A stretch of 39,232 nucleotides of DNA from Desulfobacteraceae bacterium (GTDB lineage: Bacteria > Desulfobacterota > Desulfobacteria > Desulfobacterales > Desulfococcaceae), in contig JAABRU010000053.1 in NCBI GenBank assembly GCA_011390755.1, positions 1 through 39,232 on the forward strand, given 5' to 3'. Under the pieces are notes generated by a model. That model saw nothing but the letters and a program-made list of their open reading frames with translations. It had not been told where the DNA came from and made no database searches. Below, one piece after another: positions 23,348-30,064 of the stretch (the stretch's first letter is position 1; every line of letters starts with the position of its first letter). Made by a program: the position numbers and the translations under genes.

Positions 23348-26344
23348 ATGTCCATTTTTCAGAAATCAGTGATAAAAAATTACCTGGCAGGCATTGACAG
23401 AGAGCAGTCTGAAAAAGCCTATGAGATATTTCAGAAAAATTATTCCCCGGAAAAGATTGAGATCATTAAAAAACTCAAAGAAGAGGAATACCAGGACGGT
23501 TTTTTACGGGATATTTTTGCGGATGTGCTGGGCTATACCCTTAAACCGGAGGAAGGTTTTAATCTGGTGCGGGAATTCAAAAATCAGTCGGATGCCGGAA
23601 AAGCGGACGGCGCGATACTGAAAAAAGATAAGGCAATTGCAGTGATCGAACTGAAATCAGCAAAAACAAAAGATCTGAAGATGATTACAGAGCAGGCTTT
23701 CAGTTACAAAAACAAGCAGCCGGGCTGCAAATATGTCATTACCTCCAATTTTCAGAAACTGCATTTTTATATTGATTATGCCAATGAATATGAAGAATTT
23801 GATCTCTTCCGCCTGGACCGGGAAGATTTTGAACGGATGTTTCTGATTTTATGCAAAGACAGTATTTTACATGACAGACCTGAAAAACTGAAAAAAGAGT
23901 CCGTAAGCCATGAAGAAAAGGTGTCAAAGCAGCTGTACGCGGATTATTCTGTTTTCAGGAAAAAACTTTTTGAAAATCTGGTCAGAAACAATCCGGAAAT
24001 TGACAAACTGACGCTTTTTTCCAAATCCCAGACCCTGATTGACCGGTTTCTGTTTATTCTTTTTGCAGAAGACAAGGGGCTGCTTCCGCCCAATTCCATT
24101 AACCGCATTATTGAAAGATTTCATACCTTAAAAAGAGAGGATGCCTACAAACCCCTGTATGAAATATATAAACAGTATTTCGGTTATATGAATACCGGAC
24201 GACCGGGAAAAAGGGCCGTAGATGATATTCCGGCATACAACGGCGGTCTGTTTTATCCGGATGAACTTTTGTATGATCTGAAAATTGATGATGATATTCT
24301 CATTGAAGACCTGCGGAAACTTTCCGCCTATGATTTTGACACAGAGGTGGATGTCAATATTCTGGGGCATATTTTTGAGCATTCCCTGTCGGAAATTGAG
24401 GAGACAACCGCAAGGATAAAAGGGATTGATCTGGATAAATCCAAAAGCAGACGCAAAAAAGACGGCATTTTTTACACTCCCCAGTATATTACCCAGTATA
24501 TTGTGGATAATACCATCGGAAGGCTCTGCCGGGAGAAACGTAAAGAACTGGAGATGGAGGAGATTGAGGTTGATGACAGTTTTTATACGAAAAAAGGAAA
24601 TCTGTCCAAAAAAGGCAGCGGGCTTTATCAGAAGACGGAGGATTACAAAAACTGGCTGCTGTCTTTAAAAATTCTTGATCCTGCCTGCGGCAGCGGGGCT
24701 TTTTTAAACCAGGCTTTATCGTTTCTTATCAGAGAGCATAATTTTATTATTGAAATTCAGACAGATTTGAAAAAAGGGCAGGTTTCCATGTTTAATGTGG
24801 AAAAGGCCGTTCTGGAAAATAATCTGTACGGGGTGGATATTAATGCAGAAAGCGTTGAGATTACAAAACTCTCCCTTTGGCTGCGAACAGCACACAGAGA
24901 GCGGAAACTTTCCAATTTAAACAGCAATATCCGCTGCGGAAATTCTTTGATAGACGATCCGGAAATTGCCGGGGATAAGGCTTTTCATTGGGAAAAGGAG
25001 TTTCCGGAGATTATGGAAAGCGGGGGCTTTGATGTGGTGATTGGGAATCCGCCGTATGTTCTTTGTCAGCCTTCAAACACAGAAAAGAAAACTCTTGAAT
25101 TTTATAAAACTTTTGAGGCAGCAAGTTATAAAATAGACCTTTTTCATTTATTTTATGAAAAATCATTGAATTTATTGAAAATCAAGGGAAAACTTGGTTT
25201 CATTACACCAAACACTTTTTTAACAAATAAATACATCAAAAGTCTAAGAACTTTTATTTTAAACAATTCCAATATAGAACATATTGTTTTGTTTGATGAT
25301 GGTGTTTTTCATGATGCAAGTGTAGATGTTTCAGCAATTATTTTATCTAAAGAAAAATTAAGCGGGAAAATTTCCATTTCAAAAATGAGCAAAAAAGGCT
25401 TAATTTTTCAAATCAATCATAAAAATCAAATAGATTGGATTAAAAATGAAGATCATATTTTCAATGTAAAAGATGAATTTATCAATATTGATAAAGATGG
25501 TTTTATTCCTTTAAAGGAAATTGCCAGCGTAACTTTTGGCCTTCAAACAAAAGATAAAAAAGAATTTGTTGCAGAATTCAAAAAAGAGGATGATTGGGAA
25601 AAATGCTTGACCGGAAAAAATATAAACAGATATTTTTTAGAAAAAACAGAATTATATTTTAAAAATAAGCCTGACATTGTTAAAGCTGGCGGTTCATGGG
25701 ATATGAACATACATCATTCAAAGAAGATTGTTGTAAGGCAGATAGGAAATCCTGAACCCATTTTTGCCTTTGACAACATTGGAATTGCAGCTTTAAACAC
25801 AATGTACTGCATTGTTTTGTATTCTGAGGAATATTCATATAAATATCTTCTGGCAATCTTAAATTCATCTTTCATGAAAAAATACTGGCAATATCATTAT
25901 TCTGATAATAAACAATTATTTCCAAAAATTAAAGGTTATCAGATTAAAGAAATTCCAATCAAAGAAATCAAAAAAGAAGTTCAGCAACCCTTCATCAAAA
26001 AAGCCGACATCATGCTCTCAAAAAACAGGGAACTCCATGAACTGAAAACCGGTTTCCTCAATTTTTTAACAGGCGAATTAAGCCCTCAAAAAATCAGCAA
26101 AAAACTGCAAAACTGGAATGAACTTGACCCGGAACAGTTTACAAAAGAAATAACAAAATGCAAAGTCAGGGAAATAAACCTGAAAGAACGCAGGGAATGG
26201 CAGGATTATTTTACGGAACAAAAAGAAAAAGCCCATAAAATAAAATCCCTCATTGACAGCACCGACAAAGAAATTGATAAAATGGTATATGAACTTTACG
26301 GACTTACACCGGAAGAAATAAAAACCGTGGAGTCAATGAAATGA
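23348..26344 (+). CDS. Type IIG restriction enzyme/adenine methyltransferase
   Basis: A 998-residue Eco57I-class fusion of nuclease, methyltransferase and specificity domain. The nuclease is a PD-(D/E)XK type with D87 and E101-x-K103 (DGAI...AVIELKSAK). A helical connector (about 170-400) follows. The methyltransferase has SAM motif I LDPACGSGAF (D444) and catalytic NPPY at 567-570, indicating N6-adenine methylation. The TaqI-like target-recognition region is about 590-880 and a coiled tail closes the protein. Such enzymes methylate one strand and cut outside an asymmetric site. The DNA from about 25070 to 26000 is much richer in A+T than the rest of the gene, suggesting exchange of the specificity region. 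AAAGG precedes ATG 23348 by seven bases. Confidence 0.92.
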   Translation: MSIFQKSVIKNYLAGIDREQSEKAYEIFQKNYSPEKIEIIKKLKEEEYQDGFLRDIFADVLGYTLKPEEGFNLVREFKNQSDAGKADGAILKKDKAIAVIELKSAKTKDLKMITEQAFSYKNKQPGCKYVITSNFQKLHFYIDYANEYEEFDLFRLDREDFERMFLILCKDSILHDRPEKLKKESVSHEEKVSKQLYADYSVFRKKLFENLVRNNPEIDKLTLFSKSQTLIDRFLFILFAEDKGLLPPNSINRIIERFHTLKREDAYKPLYEIYKQYFGYMNTGRPGKRAVDDIPAYNGGLFYPDELLYDLKIDDDILIEDLRKLSAYDFDTEVDVNILGHIFEHSLSEIEETTARIKGIDLDKSKSRRKKDGIFYTPQYITQYIVDNTIGRLCREKRKELEMEEIEVDDSFYTKKGNLSKKGSGLYQKTEDYKNWLLSLKILDPACGSGAFLNQALSFLIREHNFIIEIQTDLKKGQVSMFNVEKAVLENNLYGVDINAESVEITKLSLWLRTAHRERKLSNLNSNIRCGNSLIDDPEIAGDKAFHWEKEFPEIMESGGFDVVIGNPPYVLCQPSNTEKKTLEFYKTFEAASYKIDLFHLFYEKSLNLLKIKGKLGFITPNTFLTNKYIKSLRTFILNNSNIEHIVLFDDGVFHDASVDVSAIILSKEKLSGKISISKMSKKGLIFQINHKNQIDWIKNEDHIFNVKDEFINIDKDGFIPLKEIASVTFGLQTKDKKEFVAEFKKEDDWEKCLTGKNINRYFLEKTELYFKNKPDIVKAGGSWDMNIHHSKKIVVRQIGNPEPIFAFDNIGIAALNTMYCIVLYSEEYSYKYLLAILNSSFMKKYWQYHYSDNKQLFPKIKGYQIKEIPIKEIKKEVQQPFIKKADIMLSKNRELHELKTGFLNFLTGELSPQKISKKLQNWNELDPEQFTKEITKCKVREINLKERREWQDYFTEQKEKAHKIKSLIDSTDKEIDKMVYELYGLTPEEIKTVESMK

Positions 26345-26383
26345 ATGACAGTGTGCAAGAAAATATTTTTGGGATTGCATTGA

Positions 26384-26500
26384 GGTTGGGGTTCGTTCCT
26401 CCCCCCAACCTCAATGCCGTTACGGAAAAGGTATTTTTGGAAAGCCCTGAAAGGGCGCATTGGTATAGCCCGGGGCAAAGCCCTCATCGTTATACATAAA
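26384..26500. repeat. Mixed repeat block: GGTTGGGG hairpin plus GAAAGCCCTGAAAGGGCGCA
   Basis: GAGGTTGGGGTTCGTTCCTC begins an imperfect hairpin with CCCCCAACCTC. Next come AAAAGGTATTTTTGGAAAGC, CCTGAAAGGGCGCATTGGTA and TAGCCCGGGGCAAAGCC, which recur at 27336-27400 almost unchanged. Confidence 0.7.
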
Positions 26501-26524
26501 ATTGAAATCCGCGCAGCAGAATCT

Positions 26525-26895
26525 GTCCCGTAGGGACGGCAGACCCCCCGACGGGATAAACCGGATATGTTTTTTTCTGCCGTCCCTCCGGGACTGTTAT
26601 ATTTTTTTATCCCGGACCCGGCAATGAATTGCCGGGCTATTGTCTTTCACCCCTACGGGGTTAAAGCAATGAATTGCCGGGCTATTGTCTTTCACCCCTG
26701 CGGGGTTAAAGCAATGAATTGCCGGGCTATTGTCTTTCACCCCTGCGGGGTTAAAGCAATGAATTGCCGGGCTATTGTCTTTCACCCCTGCGGGGTTAAA
26801 GCAGCAGAATCTGTCCCGGAGGGACAGCAGATAATAGCCCGGCAGTTTACTGCCGGGAATCACAGAGAAAATATTTCAGAGTCCCGTAGGGACGG
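26525..26895. repeat. 45-bp tandem repeat within a P5-related element
   Basis: Four head-to-tail copies of a 45-bp unit lie at 26621-26800, each with GCAATGAATTGCCGGGCTAT and CCCCTGCGGGGTTAAA hairpins. They are flanked by TCCCGTAGGGACGGCAG arms on both sides. Because 45 is divisible by three, a meaningless 120-codon open frame results. The units resemble the interior of P5, so this is probably an expanded P5 relative. Confidence 0.8.
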
Positions 26896-26918
26896 CAGAG
26901 AAAACAGAATTATCATTT

Positions 26919-27029
26919 ATGAATCTTAAGAAATATCAAATTATTCCGGATACAAATGTCCTTGTCACCGCGTTATGTTCCAGGCAGGGTTTGTCGGAAT
27001 TTTTGCAAATAACAGGAGAAATTCCATGA
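26919..27029 (+). pseudogene. N-terminal stub of a PIN-domain toxin
   Basis: A 36-codon frame starting MNLKKYQ then IIPDTNVLVTALCSRQG. This is the canonical first strand and DTNVLV acidic motif of PIN (VapC-like) RNases, whose full length is about 130-150 residues. It ends at TGA within the start of the RHH gene (ATGA overlap). The core of the nuclease, with its other acidic residues, is absent, so it cannot be active. It lies between the 45-bp repeat element and an antitoxin-like gene of the type normally paired with PIN toxins. It is read as a truncated toxin. Confidence 0.7.
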
Positions 27030-27262
27030 TAGAAATGAAAATAAAACTACCTGAAAAACTGCATCAGAAAGTGTGGGAATTCTCAGAAAAACAGCATATC
27101 CCCATTGATGAAATCATTGCTGCCTCATTGATTCAGAAGCTGTCTTTTATGATACCTGATCCATATCTGGAAGAAAGAGCAATACGGGCGACCGGCAAAG
27201 GTTTATCCGGGGTTCTGTCCCAGGTTCCGGATGTGCCGCCTGAGGATTATGACAGGCTTTGA
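27026..27262 (+). CDS. RHH antitoxin-like protein
   Basis: A 78-residue protein: KIKLPEKLHQKVWEFSEK is a ribbon-helix-helix strand and first helix, IPIDEIIAASLIQKLSF the second helix, and PYLEERAIRATGKGLSGVLS followed by VPDVPPEDYDRL the C-terminal tail common to small antitoxins found beside PIN toxins. AGGAGAAATTCC precedes ATG 27026. Its start overlaps the stop of the PIN stub. No intact toxin follows; repeats begin within about 30 bases. It is probably an orphan antitoxin. Confidence 0.72.
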   Translation: MIEMKIKLPEKLHQKVWEFSEKQHIPIDEIIAASLIQKLSFMIPDPYLEERAIRATGKGLSGVLSQVPDVPPEDYDRL

Positions 27263-27284
27263 AGATGCTGTATATCCATAGAGA

Positions 27285-27447
27285 TGTTTGTAAAGTCCCT
27301 TCGGGGCTTTCCTTAACTCAATGGCATTGAAGTTAAGGAAAAGGTATTTTGGGAAAGCCCTGAAAGGGCGCATTGGTATAGCCCAGGGCAAAGCCCTGGG
27401 AAAATTGAATAAAATATAATCCAAGCCCTGAAAGGGCGCATTAAAAA
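27285..27447. repeat. GAAAGCCCTGAAAGGGCGCA repeat block
   Basis: It contains AGTCCCTTCGGGGCTTTCCT, an inverted TTAACTCAATGGCATTGAAG/TTAA hairpin, and two copies of AAGCCCTGAAAGGGCGCATT, with AGCCCAGGGCAAAGCCCTGG between them. The middle part duplicates 26418-26490. It ends exactly where coding for a HigB C-terminus begins. Confidence 0.75.
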
Positions 27448-27486
27448 AAGGATGCCGATAATGTTGATTATGAAGATTATCACTGA
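27448..27486 (+). pseudogene. C-terminal remnant of a HigB toxin
   Basis: Reading to TGA 27484-27486 gives [12 protein letters not shown]. This matches the invariant end of COG3549 HigB toxins (...DA-x-x-VDYQDYH in typical members). HigB is normally about 92 residues and lies immediately upstream of higA, exactly as here. Everything before these 12 codons has been replaced by a repeat block, so the toxin is destroyed while the antitoxin is intact. Confidence 0.72.
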
Positions 27487-27494
27487 GGACAATT

Positions 27495-27797
27495 ATGATG
27501 ATGCACAATCCCCCCCATCCCGGAGAAATTCTGAAATCTTTATGTCTCGAACCTCTCGGACTGAGTATTGCAGAGGCAGCCGGGGCACTTGGCGTAAGCC
27601 GGAAAAAACTGTCTGATATTGTAAAAGGACGCGCCCCTGTCACTCCTGATATGGCTGTCCGTCTTTCCATTGCCTTTGAAACCACTGCGGAAAGCTGGAT
27701 GAATCAGCAGGTTCAGTATGATCTGTATCATGCGGCGCAGCATATCGGCGAAATGCGTGTCAGAAAACTGGTGAATATTCACCCGGAGTACGCCTGA
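27495..27797 (+). CDS. higA: HigA-type antitoxin
   Basis: A 100-residue XRE-type HTH protein of the HigA/VapI class. [20 protein letters not shown] is the diagnostic N-terminus, [20 protein letters not shown] is the HTH, and the [20 protein letters not shown] segment with QYDL completes the family pattern. It would neutralise HigB and repress its own operon. Three ATG codons in a row (27495, 27498, 27501) follow GAGG; the first fits best. Its toxin partner survives only as a 12-codon tail just upstream, so it may persist as an orphan regulator or anti-addiction factor. Confidence 0.9.
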   Translation: MMMHNPPHPGEILKSLCLEPLGLSIAEAAGALGVSRKKLSDIVKGRAPVTPDMAVRLSIAFETTAESWMNQQVQYDLYHAAQHIGEMRVRKLVNIHPEYA

Positions 27798-27943
27798 CCC
27801 GGCAATCCGGCGACTAAATAAAATTCTTTACGGAAACATTGCGTTTCTTTGTGCCTGAAAATTTTTCCGGTTTTTATCGGATTCTGAAATACAGTTTATC
27901 AGCATATACAACGGCAACAATTTTACATTACTGAAGGAGAATC

Positions 27944-29464
27944 ATGGCAAAACAGATACAGACAGCAATTTCGCCCACACGGGCCGAGGATTATTCCGAA
28001 TGGTATCAGCAGGTGGTAAAGGTGTCGGAACTGGCAGAACGTTCGCCGGTGCGGGGATGTATGGTCATCAAACCCTGGGGATATTCCCTTTGGGAAAATA
28101 TCCAGCGGGAACTGGATGATCTTTTCAAGGAAACCGGCGTGAAAAACGCCTATTTCCCGCTTTTCATCCCCTTAAGTTTTCTGGAAAAAGAAGCCGAGCA
28201 TGTGGAAGGATTCGCCAAGGAATGCGCGGTGGTCACCCATCACCGGCTGGAAAAAAATTCCCAGGGCAGACTGATTCCGGCCGGGGAACTCACAGAACCC
28301 CTGGTGGTGCGTCCCACATCCGAAACCATTATCGGGGATTCCTTTTCCAAATGGGTCAGCAGTTACCGGGATCTGCCCCTGCTCATCAACCAGTGGTGCA
28401 ATGTGGTACGCTGGGAAATGCGCACCCGGATTTTTTTACGGACCAGTGAATTCCTGTGGCAGGAAGGCCATACCGTCCATTCCACTGCCGAAGAGGCCAT
28501 CGCCCGTACCCGGCTCATGCTGGACATCTACGCGCAGCTGGCCGAGGAATACCTGGCACTGCCCGTCATCCGGGGACGGAAAACAGCTTCCGAACGATTT
28601 CCGGGTGCGGTGGATACCCTTTGTATTGAGGCCATGATGCAGGACTGCAAAGCCCTGCAGGCCGGAACCTCCCACTTTCTGGGGCAGAATTTTGCCAAAG
28701 CCTCCCAGATAAAATTCCAGAATGCACAGGAAAGCGAGGAATATGCCTGGACCACCTCCTGGGGCGCATCCACCCGGCTCATCGGCGGTATCATTATGGC
28801 CCACGGGGATGATGACGGCATTATCCTTCCCCCCCGTGTGGCCTCCTCCCATGTGGTACTGCTGCCCATCTTCCGCAAGGAAGAGGAACGGCAGACCGTG
28901 ATGGAATATACCCGGAGACTTGCAAAGGAACTGCGGGCTTCCTATTATCATCATTCCCGCATCCGGGTGGATATTGACGAGCGGGATATCGGCGGGGCAA
29001 GGGGATGGGACTGGATTAAAAAAGGCATTCCGATCCGGGTGGAAATCGGGCCCAGGGACATTGCCGAAAACTCCGTATTCATGGCCCGGCGGGATATGGG
29101 GCATAAAGAAAAACGCTCGCTGAAACGGGAGCAGTTTGTAAAAGAACTGCCCGGCATTCTGGATGAAATTCAGCAGAACCTCTATGAACGGGCTGTGAAA
29201 TTCCGGGAGGAAAACACCCGGTCAGATCGGAAGACCAAAGACTTTTATGCGTATTTCACGCCTGTAAACAGCGAAAAACCGGAAATCCACGGCGGATTTG
29301 CCCTTTCCCACTGGTGCGGTTCCGCAGACTGCGAGACAAAAATCAAAGAGGAACTGCAGGTGACCATCCGCTGCATCCCCTTTGACAGCGTATCCAAAGG
29401 AAAAAACTGTATCTGCTGCGGAAATCCCGGCACAGAACGGGTGGTGTTTGCAAAGGCGTATTAG
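27944..29464 (+). CDS. proS: Prolyl-tRNA synthetase, archaeal/eukaryotic-type
   Basis: A 506-residue class II synthetase that charges tRNA-Pro. It is the short type-3 ProRS without the bacterial INS editing domain. Seen are RGCMVIKPWGYSLWE (motif 1 side), LVVRPTSETIIGDSFSKWV, RWEMRTRIFLRTSEFLWQEGH (motif 2, about 155-175) and GGIIMAHGDDDGIILPPRVA (motif 3, about 279-298). An anticodon-binding domain and the C-terminal zinc-like module (C in HWCGSADCE and CICCGNPG) follow. AAGGAG lies before ATG 27944. This form is common in deltaproteobacteria. A 10-bp inverted repeat, GCAGGTCGGA/TCCGACCTGC, follows at 29482-29514. Confidence 0.96.
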   Translation: MAKQIQTAISPTRAEDYSEWYQQVVKVSELAERSPVRGCMVIKPWGYSLWENIQRELDDLFKETGVKNAYFPLFIPLSFLEKEAEHVEGFAKECAVVTHHRLEKNSQGRLIPAGELTEPLVVRPTSETIIGDSFSKWVSSYRDLPLLINQWCNVVRWEMRTRIFLRTSEFLWQEGHTVHSTAEEAIARTRLMLDIYAQLAEEYLALPVIRGRKTASERFPGAVDTLCIEAMMQDCKALQAGTSHFLGQNFAKASQIKFQNAQESEEYAWTTSWGASTRLIGGIIMAHGDDDGIILPPRVASSHVVLLPIFRKEEERQTVMEYTRRLAKELRASYYHHSRIRVDIDERDIGGARGWDWIKKGIPIRVEIGPRDIAENSVFMARRDMGHKEKRSLKREQFVKELPGILDEIQQNLYERAVKFREENTRSDRKTKDFYAYFTPVNSEKPEIHGGFALSHWCGSADCETKIKEELQVTIRCIPFDSVSKGKNCICCGNPGTERVVFAKAY

Positions 29465-29481
29465 GGGGCGGAGAATAGGAT

Positions 29482-29514
29482 GCAGGTCGGATCAGACTTT
29501 GCCAATCCGACCTG
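29482..29514. repeat. Inverted repeat downstream of proS
   Basis: GCAGGTCGGA and TCCGACCTGC form a 10-bp stem with a 13-base loop 18 bases after the proS stop. There is no T-run. It resembles the GTCGGGTTACGC hairpin repeats more than an intrinsic terminator. Confidence 0.5.
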
Positions 29515-29573
29515 CGGACAGAGCTTTGCCAATAAAAAATTAAGATTTTTTATCAGCGAAAGTGAATTACATT

Positions 29574-29792
29574 ATGGAATTATTACAAAGTATTCAGAAA
29601 CTCCCCAAAAATGAAAAACTGCTGATTATGGAATATCTGTGGGAAAATCTGTCTGAAGATAACAATGAATTTGAATCTCCTGAATGGCATAGGAATGCTT
29701 TGGCCGAAACAGAAAAAAGACTGGAAAACGGGGAGGAAAATATAATTGACCGGACCGAAGCCAAAAGACAGTTAAGGAAAACGTTTGAATGA
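29574..29792 (+). CDS. Addiction-module antitoxin (TIGR02574-like)
   Basis: A 72-residue acidic protein: MELLQSIQKLPKNEKLLIMEYLWENLSED is the characteristic start of small putative addiction-module proteins, and SPEWHRNALAETEKRLENGE is the second conserved block. These proteins pair with ParE/RelE-type toxins. The in-frame GTG 29562 is an alternative start, but ATG 29574 gives the usual family N-terminus; neither has a strong ribosome site. Its stop overlaps the start of a truncated toxin frame (ATGA). Confidence 0.75.
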   Translation: MELLQSIQKLPKNEKLLIMEYLWENLSEDNNEFESPEWHRNALAETEKRLENGEENIIDRTEAKRQLRKTFE

Positions 29793-29845
29793 AGATCAGA
29801 ATATTATCTTCAGCATACAATGATTTGCAGATTGGCAGAAAATAA
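29789..29845 (+). pseudogene. Truncated ParE/RelE-type toxin
   Basis: The frame reads MKIRILSSAYNDLQIGRK and then TAA. This is the normal first strand and start of the first helix of ParE toxins that follow TIGR02574 antitoxins, which run to about 95-100 residues. The start overlaps the antitoxin stop, as in intact pairs. Nothing resembling the remainder follows; a P2 element begins 22 bases later. It is read as a toxin lost by truncation. Confidence 0.68.
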
Positions 29846-29866
29846 AATTAAATCAAATGCTTATAA

Positions 29867-30003
29867 CCTGAATTATTCATAAATCAGTTTTTTACAGTAA
29901 ATACAGGAAGACACAAAAAACTGAGTTTTGCAGCCGTATTTTCGTATAAGCAAAATAATCAGCAGTTTATCTGCCAGAGGCTAAAACGTGTGAATAATGC
30001 AGG
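29867..30003. repeat. MITE-like family P2 (CCTGCATTATTCATA ends), copy 2
   Basis: CCTGAATTATTCATA at the left and TGAATAATGCAGG at the right, 137 bp end to end, match the ends of 9663-9787. It lies between the truncated toxin and the relA/spoT leader, and could have replaced the toxin's 3' part. Confidence 0.65.
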
Positions 30004-30064
30004 ATAAAAAAATGCGAAACTATAGTAATAAAAACATATCTTATAACCGAAAGATAAACAGATC

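Noticed and set aside
26621-26800. Possible CRISPR array (45-bp period)
   Set aside because: The units are head-to-tail without spacers.
26567-26929. 120-codon frame with four copies of a 15-residue repeat
   Set aside because: It is translation of the 45-bp non-coding hairpin repeat, with no start site or relatives.
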